Positions 8,715-16,728 of a DNA stretch of 64,000 bases are shown piece by piece (the stretch's first letter is position 1; every line of letters starts with the position of its first letter). The stretch comes from Brevibacillus borstelensis (GTDB lineage: Bacteria; Bacillota; Bacilli; Brevibacillales; Brevibacillaceae). The stretch covers positions 166,973-230,972 of the forward strand of contig NZ_RHHO01000012.1 of assembly GCF_003710865.1 (NCBI RefSeq). Direction: 5' to 3'. Made by a program: the position numbers and the translations under genes. Below the pieces are notes generated by a model. The model ran no database searches and was not told where the DNA came from. It saw nothing but the letters and a program-made list of their open reading frames with translations.

Positions 8715-8956
8715 GGACGGGCTTTGGGGGAGGAGATGAAACAGAAGAAAAAGGCTCAAGGCTCGGTGGGACACTGCTTGGGGGATTGACTGGCCGGCTT
8801 CATTTCAAAAGCGGGACCGCGTCCAAAAGCAGATGGTTCGAGGGTGCGTTTTCAGAGGTTGGACGCTGAAAGCGTGTCCCGCTTTTGAAATGAAGCCTGG
8901 GAGGTGTCCCAAAGGCCTTCGCATTTTTCTTCTGTTTCATCTCTACAGCTTTGTCC
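8715..8956. repeat. Long-hairpin intergenic repeat, copy A
   Basis: Nested inverted repeats form one long hairpin of about 210 bases. The outer arms, about 20 bp, are GAGATGAAACAGAAGAAAAA at 8733-8752 with its complement ending at 8943. The next arms are GGGACAC (8768-8774) and GTGTCCC (8904-8910). The inner arms are a perfect 22-bp pair (8796-8817 with 8875-8896), and the core is GCGTCCA (8819-8825) with TGGACGC (8860-8866). No open frame of note. Copies B and C lie at 12610 and 22648. Confidence 0.85.
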
Positions 8957-9139
8957 TTTACTGTCTTTTGGCAGGTCAATCAGAGAAGAAGGCTTAAAAG
9001 AGTTCCTTCTTTGTTTCGTCCCCTTTCTTAGTTTCTTTGTTGTTCTTTGTTCGTTGTTCTCTGTACTCCTATCTTCACCCCTCGTTTTTCAAAACTTGTA
9101 TCAAATTGAATTTCTGCTAATCAAATTTTCCTCGGCTAC
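8957..9139. other. T-rich intergenic stretch
   Basis: Pyrimidine-rich on the plus strand with short GTTCTTTG-type repeats around 9030-9065. No gene or RNA motif recognised. Confidence 0.4.
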
Positions 9140-9174
9140 AAAATTAGGGTGCCCGCGTTTTTGGGGCACCCTTT
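9140..9174 (-). terminator. Terminator of the NCS2 permease
   Basis: AGGGTGCC/GGCACCCT stem at 9146-9172, with a short U-tract on the minus strand. A second hairpin (TTTGCCTTT with AAAGGCAAA, 9180-9201) sits between it and the stop codon. Confidence 0.7.
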
Positions 9175-9209
9175 CACATATTTGCCTTTCTTTAAAGGCA
9201 AAGCGTTTT

Positions 9210-10556
9210 TTATGATCTGCTCTCAGCCGGGACTCCTTGCTTGGCCCAGCTTTTTTTGTCCGGGATGACTTGGTTTAGGATCAAGGTTGCCAATGCGCCT
9301 ACGGTAATGTTGGAGGACAGGATGTAATTGACGAAGTCAGGGGCGCCCTGGAGTGCGTCCTTTGGCAGCACTGTGACAGCGATGGTCAGCAAAATGGGCA
9401 GGCCGATGACCATCATGTTGCGCTCGTCGATGGTGATATGCTGAATGACTTTTAATCCGTTGGTCACAATCGCTACGCAGACGATGCCGAAAATGCCGTT
9501 GATTACGGGCTCGGGGATGCAGGTAATCGCTGCGGACAGCTTTGGCACCAGGCCCAGCGCGATGAGGATGATGCCTCCGGCCATGATTGCCATTCGGCTG
9601 GCTACTCCGGTTACCGCGAGCAGCCCGGCATTGGAGGAATACCCGGTCATCGGCGTTCCGCCAAACAACGCGCCTACAAAGCAGCCGAGACCTTCGCCCA
9701 AAGAAGCGCGGTTCAGCCTCTCTTCCGTCAGCTCCTTGCCCGTGACAGAGGAAACGACAAACCATGTACCCGTCGTTTCGATCATGATGATCAAATAAAC
9801 GAACACCATGGTGAGAATCGCGCTGATGTCGAACACGGGGGCACCGTACGGGAAAAACTTGGGCAAAGAAAGCCAGGCGGCGCTTTTGACCGAGCTGAAG
9901 TCAACTCCTCCAAAGAACGCTGCCGTCACCGTTCCGACGAAGATCGCGATCAACAAGGATACGAGGCGGAAAAACGTTCCTGCTTTCCCTGCCTTTTGTC
10001 CCAGCAGCATACAAGCGACCAATACTGCCGCCGAAACGGCTGCAATCAGGCTGTTTGTCCCGATGCTTCCCGGCGAATTGTAAATATTGGCCATCGCCGT
10101 AGGCATCAGTGCAATCCCGACGATGACAATGACCGTCCCGCCTACCAACGGGGGAATGAACCTGCGTACGGCTTTCGCAAACCACTTCAGCGGATAGCCG
10201 ACAAAAGCCATCAGCAATGCGCCGGGGATGATGCTTCCGATCATCGCTGCCATACCCAGTTTGCTGCCGATCGCTGCCAAAGCGCCAATCGGAACGTAAG
10301 AGGGGCCCTGCACAACCGGCAGTCGAATTCCGAAGCCAGTCTGGATCAATGTGCCGATACCGGTAGCCAAAAAGCACATTTGAATAAAGAAGGACGTACT
10401 GGAAGTATCCAATGTCAAAAGTCCTGCAATGATAATCGGGGCAATGTACAAGTCCATGGCCAATACATGCTGCAAACCGAGCAAAAAAGCCTTTCCCACA
10501 CTAATCTTGTCATCGACGCCCACGACAAGGCGAACGTCATCCCGCTGTTGTTCCAC
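9210..10556 (-). CDS. Nucleobase:cation symporter-2 family permease (xanthine/uric acid type)
   Basis: 448 residues and about 12-14 membrane segments. The NCS2 signatures are present: a loop QTGFGIRLPVVQGPSYVPIGAL near residue 75 (the QG..F/Y part of the substrate site), PLVGGTVIVIVGIALMP, IIMIETTGTWFVVSS with the conserved Glu of TM8, and GGTPMTGYSSNAGLLAVTGV with the signature Asn. The closest functional flavour is purine (xanthine, urate or related heterocycle) uptake with H+ or Na+. GTG start at 10556 with GGGAGG 7 bases upstream. It is divergent from the Rieske oxygenase at 10777, which may act on what it imports. Confidence 0.85.
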   Translation of the reverse strand: MEQQRDDVRLVVGVDDKISVGKAFLLGLQHVLAMDLYIAPIIIAGLLTLDTSSTSFFIQMCFLATGIGTLIQTGFGIRLPVVQGPSYVPIGALAAIGSKLGMAAMIGSIIPGALLMAFVGYPLKWFAKAVRRFIPPLVGGTVIVIVGIALMPTAMANIYNSPGSIGTNSLIAAVSAAVLVACMLLGQKAGKAGTFFRLVSLLIAIFVGTVTAAFFGGVDFSSVKSAAWLSLPKFFPYGAPVFDISAILTMVFVYLIIMIETTGTWFVVSSVTGKELTEERLNRASLGEGLGCFVGALFGGTPMTGYSSNAGLLAVTGVASRMAIMAGGIILIALGLVPKLSAAITCIPEPVINGIFGIVCVAIVTNGLKVIQHITIDERNMMVIGLPILLTIAVTVLPKDALQGAPDFVNYILSSNITVGALATLILNQVIPDKKSWAKQGVPAESRS

Positions 10557-10776
10557 CCTTATGCCTCCCTATGTTTTCTCAGCTATTAACGAATGTTATA
10601 CGCCAGATTATAGGATAATCGAATTGTTTTGTACACAAAAATCGAATGACTTTCTCCTAACTAAAAATATTGTTCGTGTTTTTGTTGACTCTCTTTATCT
10701 ACAGGGGCTAAAATATGAAGAAAATGTCCGCAAATAAACGTTGCACGGAAGTTGAGAAGGAAGGGTGTCCCTGACA

Positions 10777-11751
10777 ATGGTTCAAGATACTGTACTGAAA
10801 AATGACTGGATCGTCGCTTGCCGCTCCACCGATTTGCAGGATCAGCCGAAGCAGATCGTGATCATGGGCGAGCGAATCGTCCTATTTCGAAACGATGAAG
10901 GTGTTCATGCCTTCAAGGATTTGTGCATCCACCGCGGTGCGGCCCTTTCCCTCGGCTGTGTCCGGGACGGCAAGCTCGTCTGTCCTTATCACGGCTGGGA
11001 GTACGAGTCCACAGGGGCCTGCGTCAAGATTCCTCAGCTTCCCGAGGATCAAGCCATCCCCGGAAAAGCGCGTGCCCTGTCCTACGGCTGTACGGAGCGC
11101 TACGGCTTTATTTGGGTCAACCTGGGGAACAATCAGCCCGAGATGTTCCCTCTCCCGGAGTTTGGCGAGCCCGGTTTTCGCAACGTCATCTGGGGCCCCC
11201 AGAGCGTCCATGCAAAACCGCCGCGCGTCGTAGAGAATTTCCTCGATGTCGGGCATTTGGCTGTCGTTCATGAAGGCTACCTGGGCGTGGCTGAACACAG
11301 GGAGATCGGCGATTACCGTGTACACCGGAATGAAACCTCCATCTACTCCGACGAGATCGCCGTCTTTCAGCCTGACCCGGATGGTAGCGGACAAGCCAAG
11401 CACGTCTATTACACGTATGAAATCCTGCGTCCGCTATCTGTGAAATTTACGAAACGCGACCGGGAAACGGGTCATCTAATGTCCATTCTCCTGACAGTCG
11501 CACCGACGGAGGAAGGGAAAACAGTCGCCTACGGTGTCCTTTCTTTTAACTACGAGACTGGTACCACCGACGAGGAAATCGTCGAATTCCAAAACATGAT
11601 TTTTGCCCAGGACAAGCCGATTGTGGAAAATCAAAAGCCGGAGGATTTGCCGCTCGATTTGCAGATGGAGCTGTCCCTGAAATGCGACCGGGTCAGTATC
11701 GCGTATCGGCAGTATTTGCAGGAGTTGGGCGTGACATTGGGGACTGCGTAG
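10777..11751 (+). CDS. Rieske non-haem iron oxygenase, alpha subunit type
   Basis: 324 residues. The N-terminal Rieske domain binds [2Fe-2S] through CIHRGAALS near residue 50 and CPYHGWEY near residue 70 (CxH...CxxH). The C-terminal catalytic domain has VVENFLDVGHLAVVHEGYLG around residue 150, giving the His/His iron ligands and the bridging Asp. Single-component-like members of this size include vanillate O-demethylases and methylxanthine N-demethylases. They need a separate reductase, which is not in the window. Start: ATG at 10777 downstream of AAGGAAGG; a GTG at 10765 is too close to it. Context with a purine-type permease suggests a heterocycle or N-methyl substrate, but that is inference. 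Confidence 0.85.
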   Translation: MVQDTVLKNDWIVACRSTDLQDQPKQIVIMGERIVLFRNDEGVHAFKDLCIHRGAALSLGCVRDGKLVCPYHGWEYESTGACVKIPQLPEDQAIPGKARALSYGCTERYGFIWVNLGNNQPEMFPLPEFGEPGFRNVIWGPQSVHAKPPRVVENFLDVGHLAVVHEGYLGVAEHREIGDYRVHRNETSIYSDEIAVFQPDPDGSGQAKHVYYTYEILRPLSVKFTKRDRETGHLMSILLTVAPTEEGKTVAYGVLSFNYETGTTDEEIVEFQNMIFAQDKPIVENQKPEDLPLDLQMELSLKCDRVSIAYRQYLQELGVTLGTA

Positions 11752-11852
11752 AAGTATACGCTCGAGATAGCTATAGAGGTTTGTGAGGTCGGCTAGATGG
11801 GGATCTGGCCGATCTTTTGTTTGCTGAAGTTCGGGCTTTAATGGCGGAGATG

Positions 11853-11880
11853 AAAAAAGGGGACTCTTCACGAAGTCCCA
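11853..11880 (-). terminator. Terminator of the lipoprotein gene
   Basis: GGGACT/AGTCCC stem, followed on the minus strand by a T6 run (plus-strand A-run 11853-11858). Confidence 0.8.
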
Positions 11881-11925
11881 TTTTATTTTGCAAAAAGTCA
11901 TAATAAAAGCGTATCCCCATGGCCT

Positions 11926-12354
11926 TTAGTTCGTTTTATCAGTTGGCTTTTTTGCAACTGCACTTTCCTCTGTAACCTTGACGAATACACCCTCGCTTTT
12001 TTCAAATGCAATATGATCACTCGGATCAACGTTCTTGATCGTGAAAAGCTTAGTCCCTTTCTCCAGATAATTAGAGGCAATAGTTGCTTGCGATGTTTGT
12101 TCGTCCCCTTCAAAATCGTATTTCTCTTCTACTGTTCCAATTTGTTCTCCGATATTTTCTTTCTCTACAAGTTCGACTTTGTTTTCATCGCTCTCAATTA
12201 CATAAACACGGTTTTCAACTTTCACATAAGGGTACGGCCAGCTTGCGATTTCATTTGTTGTTTTTTGTGTATCTGTGGATAGGGAGTTGTTAGCACATGA
12301 TGAAAGTAGTAAAACGGAAAGGATCAACTTGACTGTGAGCAGAATTCTTCTCAT
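11926..12354 (-). CDS. Predicted lipoprotein, unknown function
   Basis: 142 residues. A Lys/Arg-rich start and hydrophobic stretch end in LLLSSCANN, a lipobox with the lipidated Cys at about residue 20, so the mature protein should sit on the outer face of the membrane. The rest is soluble, acidic and beta-rich-looking (YVKVENRVYVIESDENKVEL). I do not recognise a family. Start ATG at 12354 with GGAGGG upstream. Base composition is more AT-rich than the neighbours, and it lies between two hairpin-repeat copies, so it may be a later arrival. Confidence 0.75.
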   Translation of the reverse strand: MRRILLTVKLILSVLLLSSCANNSLSTDTQKTTNEIASWPYPYVKVENRVYVIESDENKVELVEKENIGEQIGTVEEKYDFEGDEQTSQATIASNYLEKGTKLFTIKNVDPSDHIAFEKSEGVFVKVTEESAVAKKPTDKTN

Positions 12355-12609
12355 TCTGAGCCCTCCTTACTTCGTACGCTAAATGAATCAAACCATTGAA
12401 AATCATAGGTTCGGCGATCGCTAAGACATGACCACATACACGTTTGATGACCGCTAATGTAGCTGAGATGGGCTGAAAATCATCTCCTCTAATGCTAAGC
12501 GTACGTTTTTGTCAAAATGTTGGCGGTACCACTTACCTGTAAAAAAGTAGAATGCGGGTGATTTTATGATATCACCCACACCGCAATTGGTAAATATTTA
12601 CTATTTAGT
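12355..12609. other. Upstream region of the lipoprotein gene
   Basis: No gene seen. It should hold the lipoprotein promoter on the minus strand; I see no clear box pair. Confidence 0.4.
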
Positions 12610-12810
12610 CCTCCAGGCTCGGTGGGACACTGCTTGGGGGCTTTACTGTCCAGCTGCCATTCCAAAAGCGGGACCCCGTCTAAAAATCGATGACTCGTGG
12701 AAAGCATCTCAGAGGTTGGACGCTAAAAGCATGTCCCGCTTTTACCATTCCGCCTGGGAGGTGTCCAAAAGGCCTTCGCATTTTACTTCTGTTTCATCTC
12801 TACAGCTTTT
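12610..12810. repeat. Long-hairpin intergenic repeat, copy B (decayed)
   Basis: Shares with copy A the left frame (GGCTCGGTGGGACACTGCTT, 12616-12635), the AAAAGCGGGAC/GTCCCGCTTTT inner arms and the right frame (GGGAGGTGTCC, then GGCCTTCGCATTTT, ending in CTTCTGTTTCATCTCTACAG). The left outer arm is missing and the arms carry uncompensated changes. Confidence 0.8.
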
Positions 12811-12899
12811 GTGTTTGTCGAGCTTTCTTAAGGTTTTTTAAAGAAGAAAGGTTGTTGCTGCCGAAAATCTTCCGTACAGAAGCGCTAACCCTCATTCGC

Positions 12900-12942
12900 A
12901 AAAAAGGATCGAGCAGCATTGCAACGCTGTTCGATCCTTTTT
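12900..12942 (-). terminator. Strong bidirectional terminator after the peptidase gene
   Basis: AAAAAAGGATCGA-CAGC pairs with GCTG-TCGATCCTTTTT (one mismatch), with T-runs on both strands. It ends the minus-strand catabolic cluster. Confidence 0.85.
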
Positions 12943-12997
12943 CCTCTCCACTACTGTTATCGTAATTTGACATACTGAAAATCGCTTCGATAGCCGC

Positions 12998-13939
12998 TTA
13001 TACCAAAAGCTTGCCGTCCTTCATGATCAACTCATCGTCAGCGTACACATCCGGCGCTTTGACGACCAAATCGATATGAACCCCCGCTGCAATGGTTCCG
13101 CCGAAGGTGTTGTTGCTGCCAAAGGCGACGTGGATCGTGCCGTACACTTTTTCGTCCTCCAGCACCACGCCAGTGATCCGCGCTTTGTCATTCGTGCCGA
13201 TCCCGAATTCGCCCAGCAAGCGACCGTCTCCGTCGCCAAGCGTTTTCAACAACCGGTCAGCCTCGGCCCCCTCTGCCTCGACAATGCGCCCGTCTTTTAC
13301 AGTCAGGAGCAGCGGACTGTCGATCTTGCCGATTCCGGCGATCGAGCCGTCTACGACGATCTGGCCCTCGGCTGTTCCTTCCACTGGGGCGATATATGCT
13401 TCGCCGGATGGCAGGTTGCCCGATTCACCCGGATTGACGTAAACGCCTGTGCTCGGTACGCCGTTGCGTCCGTTGATCGAGAAGGTCAACGCTTTTCCTT
13501 CCTTTTCGATGCGGATCGTGTTTGCCCTGGTCAACAGCTCGGTCACCTTTTCAGTCAATGCTTTTACCTGGGAGTAGTCGGCAGTGATCGCTCCCTCCAG
13601 GAACATGTCCTCGGTGATGGCAGGCATGGTGGCAAGCCGTGTGCCGTTTGCGGCTGCTTCCTTGCGGGCTTTGGTATGGGTCAGCGAATGCTGGGTCACG
13701 CAGACGACCACATCGGAGCGTTTCATCGCTTCGCTGATGGCTGCCGGCGGCTCCTGTCCGGATTTTTCGCGTTGATTCATGACGACGAACATCGCTTCGG
13801 CGCCGAGCTGACGGCCTGCTTCCCACAGCGCTTCGCCCAGCTCCCGCTTGGCGTCGTCGGCTACCACCAAAAAGGACTCCCCGGCTTTCAGTGCCATGCA
13901 ATTGGTCAAAATTCCTTTACTGATTTCGATCAGCTTCAT
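12998..13939 (-). CDS. Aminopeptidase-like protein, M29/NicX-related
   Basis: 313 residues. The C-terminal half has GRNGVPSTGVYVNPGESGNLPSGEAYIAP-type segments (a conserved NLPSGE run near residue 175), VVDGSIAGIG, and GTNDKARITGVVLEDEKVYGTIHVAFGSN with HV and a final HIDLVVKAPD. These are typical of the M29 thermophilic aminopeptidase family, which also contains 2,5-dihydroxypyridine dioxygenases (NicX), so the reaction could be peptide hydrolysis or a ring opening. It is the last gene of the cluster, 16 bases after aroM, with a strong terminator behind. ATG at 13939 with GGAAGGG upstream. Confidence 0.75.
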   Translation of the reverse strand: MKLIEISKGILTNCMALKAGESFLVVADDAKRELGEALWEAGRQLGAEAMFVVMNQREKSGQEPPAAISEAMKRSDVVVCVTQHSLTHTKARKEAAANGTRLATMPAITEDMFLEGAITADYSQVKALTEKVTELLTRANTIRIEKEGKALTFSINGRNGVPSTGVYVNPGESGNLPSGEAYIAPVEGTAEGQIVVDGSIAGIGKIDSPLLLTVKDGRIVEAEGAEADRLLKTLGDGDGRLLGEFGIGTNDKARITGVVLEDEKVYGTIHVAFGSNNTFGGTIAAGVHIDLVVKAPDVYADDELIMKDGKLLV

Positions 13940-13955
13940 CTTTGTTCAACCCTTC

Positions 13956-14633
13956 CTAAATCATTTCAGACACCAGTTTCGCCATCATCGCATTGGACAG
14001 GATGACCGGCAATCCAGTCAAGTCGGAGACCAGCTCGCGGGCTTCCTCTGTGTATCCCATACAGTCCAGCAGTACGATGTCCGCTTTTTCCTTTAATTCC
14101 GCGCAAGCCTCCCGGAAGCTTTCCACATCATTTTTATACGGCGATGCCGCGGCAAAGACGGGGAACAATCCGTGCGGATGATATTTGTCCTTCAGTGCTT
14201 CCTTTTGCTCCACGAGCGGTACGAGCACCCCGAGACGGCTTCCCTTGACCATCGCGGCCACCGTCGGAGGAATGACGTGATCCGGTTCGATCAGGAACGC
14301 TTTTTTGGCGGACAACCCCGGGAAAACACCTGTACACAGGAGTAGGATCGTCTGGATGCCGCTATTCTCCATATCCTCGATCTTCCGCTGCAGGATCGGC
14401 TGGATTTTCTCACGCGACATGACCGCCGCATCTCCGTTAACCATCCGGGACGTCAGCACGTATTCGCCCGGTCCGGGAGACAGGCGTTCTTCCACTTCTT
14501 GCTTCGTCATTCCGTCCAATACTCCTGCCTGGACGAGCTCGGCTCTTCCTGCGAGATACTTCTCTACGATTGGCGCGACATCCGGCCGTGGCGCTTGCCC
14601 GATCGTAATCATCCCAATGCGTTTCACGGTCAT
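13956..14633 (-). CDS. aroM: AroM-family protein
   Basis: About 225 residues. RIGMITIGQAPRPDV at the N-terminus and DGMTKQEVEERLSPGPGEYVL are AroM hallmarks. The family has no assigned reaction. It resembles the Asp/Glu/hydantoin racemase fold: one cysteine in ILLLCTGVFPGL (near residue 100) and another in IVLLDCMGYTEEAR (near residue 190) occupy places like the two catalytic cysteines of such racemases. Start: ATG at 14633 lies 3 bases after GGAG, so the GTG two codons further on is an alternative. A terminator-like hairpin separates it from the DUF1177 gene. Confidence 0.8.
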   Translation of the reverse strand: MTVKRIGMITIGQAPRPDVAPIVEKYLAGRAELVQAGVLDGMTKQEVEERLSPGPGEYVLTSRMVNGDAAVMSREKIQPILQRKIEDMENSGIQTILLLCTGVFPGLSAKKAFLIEPDHVIPPTVAAMVKGSRLGVLVPLVEQKEALKDKYHPHGLFPVFAAASPYKNDVESFREACAELKEKADIVLLDCMGYTEEARELVSDLTGLPVILSNAMMAKLVSEMI

Positions 14634-14655
14634 CCTCTCCTTCTTTTCGCGTGTG

Positions 14656-14692
14656 AAAAAAAGCAAGGGGAAAGCTCCCCTCGCCTTGCTTA
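14656..14692 (-). terminator. Terminator-like hairpin inside the catabolic cluster
   Basis: GCAAGG...GGGGA pairs with TCCCCTTGC (bulged), followed by T7 on the minus strand. It overlaps the stop of the DUF1177 gene and would lower expression of aroM and the peptidase. Confidence 0.7.
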
Positions 14693-15622
14693 TTTGCCCA
14701 ATGTTTGCAGCACTTTCATGGAGCCGTACAGCGATGTGATTCGGGCAAATTCATCGGTGTCGTAAAAACGGCAAGTACCATTGGTGTATTCTTTTGCCAC
14801 CTCGACAGCGTATTTCACTGCGAGTGCGATGTCCACCTCGTGGCTGGCGCCGGTTCCGCAGCCTGGGACAGCGGACTGAGCCGTCACCGCCACCCCGACT
14901 ACAGGGGCATCGGTCGCTACGCATGGCTGCAGGATGCTGTTGATATGGTAGAGATCGTTTCCGTATGGAGTAATGTCTTGCATCGTGATCGGGAAGGTAA
15001 CCGGAAGCTGACCAGTCGTCATTTCCATAATCCGCAGCAGGTCGTCGCTGATGCGCAGGATGTAGCCTTCTTTTACGGTTGCCGAGATCGCAATCCCTCT
15101 GTGATTGATCACTTTGTTTCCTTTGGTCGTGTCAATGGACAGGATCGCTTCCATCTCAGGTGTAACCTCATACTTGTTCATGGTCAAAATGTCGACTGGC
15201 GAATCCATGAAATCGACCGGCTCATGCGGACGGGTAGGTGCATTTGGGCAAATATGAGTGGTGATCACCACGTCGCCTTTCAGCACATCCCCTTGTTTTT
15301 GCATTTCCGCCAACTTGAGCGCACTCGCTACGGCTGCAATGGCACCATCGGCATCGGATACGAGACCGATACGGCTCGGGCGCGCGCCGATACCGCCAAG
15401 TCGTCCGATGATTCCAAAGGTTGGCGCCATCCCGCCCTTGGATTTCCCTTCCTTGCCGGGAATGACGATCTTCACGAAGTCTGTGCTGCCCTTTTGCCCG
15501 GTAACGGTCTCAACGGTTACTTGCACATCGGAATAATTGGCAAACAGGTTTTTGATCGTTTCTCCACTTACATAGGCACTGTCCATAGCTTCAAATACAG
15601 TAATGGTTTGTTTCAACGACAT
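14690..15622 (-). CDS. DUF1177 family protein
   Basis: 310 residues. Landmarks: MSLKQTITVFEAMDSAYVSG at the start, GMAPTFGIIGRLGGIGARP near residue 65, VVITTHICPNAPTRPHEPVDFMDSP near residue 120, and a C-terminal GCGTGASHEVDIALAV. This matches DUF1177, a family of unknown function that I recall occurring beside OPT transporters, DUF917 and AroM. His, Asp and Cys residues in HICPNAPTRPHEP and GCGTGASHE could bind metal, which is only a suggestion. ATG at 15622 with GGAGGGA upstream. It follows the DUF917 gene by 39 bases. Confidence 0.8.
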   Translation of the reverse strand: MSLKQTITVFEAMDSAYVSGETIKNLFANYSDVQVTVETVTGQKGSTDFVKIVIPGKEGKSKGGMAPTFGIIGRLGGIGARPSRIGLVSDADGAIAAVASALKLAEMQKQGDVLKGDVVITTHICPNAPTRPHEPVDFMDSPVDILTMNKYEVTPEMEAILSIDTTKGNKVINHRGIAISATVKEGYILRISDDLLRIMEMTTGQLPVTFPITMQDITPYGNDLYHINSILQPCVATDAPVVGVAVTAQSAVPGCGTGASHEVDIALAVKYAVEVAKEYTNGTCRFYDTDEFARITSLYGSMKVLQTLGK

Positions 15623-15661
15623 GAAAGATCCCTCCGTCTTGGTTGTTGGTGAGCGTTTTGT

Positions 15662-16717
15662 TTACAGGTAGGACACGATTTCTTTGCCGATCACGCCTTC
15701 AATCGGCTTGAGCAGCCCCTCATTGCGCATTGTAGTGCTCAGGATCAACTTTTCGGCAGGCACGTGAATCACCGCTACATGCTGCCCTTTTTCCATCGCC
15801 GCCGTGACAATCGGGCGTGCAGTCCGGGCATCCAAGGTCATGATCAGGTCGGGGAACGTCGCCAGGCGCTTGCCGTCTTGCTCCAGCGTCATGTACTCAT
15901 TCCAGAACGTCATCTCCGTACTGCCAACGGTGACCCGGCCAACGTCAAAGCCGCCTGTTGTCTCCAGCGAGAACTCGCTCACTTCCCCTTCGATGACGAC
16001 ACGGCCGCCAAGTGCGGCGCATACCGCTTCAATCGCCGCTTCTCCTTTGCTCCCGAGAAGCGCCTCGCCTACCTTGATCGCCTGGGAGATGCCGCCGGGC
16101 GCGCCGTTTGCTCTGGCATACGCAACGGTTACCGGATTCCGGGCAACAGCCACCAGGCCGCCTGCTTCCACGGACACCTTTCTGATCATGGACGCCGCTT
16201 TTTCAATAGAAGAAGAAATGCTCATTTCCACATAACGGTCTCCCTTTCCGCCAGCAGCAGCCTGATGGGAAACGTAATCCGGCAGCTCATGCAGATTCAG
16301 CGACCCCATCGTTCCTGTCGGATGCGCCCGACCGTTGCAAGGCAAATCGACGATTGGAAGACCGGTGACTGCCGCCTGGAACCAGCCGTTTACGCTTGTC
16401 CCTGCTCCGTTTTCGTTCGTATGAATCCCTCTGAGCGGTGTTTTTACCTTCTCCGACAAAAGCTCCAGTGCCCGAACATAGTGGATCGGCTTGAGGAATT
16501 TATCCTTTGCTGCCGGAGCTCCGACCAGCGAAACGGTGACGAGCAAATCGTCGTCCGCCATTTCGTCGTCGGAAACCAGCACCGGTTGGCCTACCTCCAG
16601 AGCAAGCCGCCCGATTTGCAGCCCCTCCTCGATCCAGCCTCCACCACCTCCGCCGAGTACGGCTCCACCGTACACGGCTGCTTCCATCATGCGTTCGTTG
16701 AGCAGGATCTTCGTCAT
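15662..16717 (-). CDS. DUF917 family protein (S-methyl-thiohydantoin desulfurase-like)
   Basis: 351 residues. The start, AAVYGGAVLGGGGGGWIEEG, and the middle part, AHPTGTMGSLNLHELPDY with RAHPTGT, are DUF917 signatures. A later segment reads EGEVSEFSLETTGGFDVGRV. As I recall, this family was renamed after S-methyl-thiohydantoin desulfurase and also occurs next to hydantoinases, so a cyclic urea or thiourea substrate is likely. It lies 11 bases downstream of the OPT transporter with AGGAGGG before its ATG, so it is co-transcribed. The exact substrate cannot be read from sequence. Confidence 0.8.
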   Translation of the reverse strand: MTKILLNERMMEAAVYGGAVLGGGGGGWIEEGLQIGRLALEVGQPVLVSDDEMADDDLLVTVSLVGAPAAKDKFLKPIHYVRALELLSEKVKTPLRGIHTNENGAGTSVNGWFQAAVTGLPIVDLPCNGRAHPTGTMGSLNLHELPDYVSHQAAAGGKGDRYVEMSISSSIEKAASMIRKVSVEAGGLVAVARNPVTVAYARANGAPGGISQAIKVGEALLGSKGEAAIEAVCAALGGRVVIEGEVSEFSLETTGGFDVGRVTVGSTEMTFWNEYMTLEQDGKRLATFPDLIMTLDARTARPIVTAAMEKGQHVAVIHVPAEKLILSTTMRNEGLLKPIEGVIGKEIVSYL

Positions 16718-16728
16718 TGTACACCCTC

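Noticed and set aside
8715..8956. Insertion sequence
   Set aside because: No transposase frame and arms are nested hairpins rather than terminal inverted repeats around a gene.
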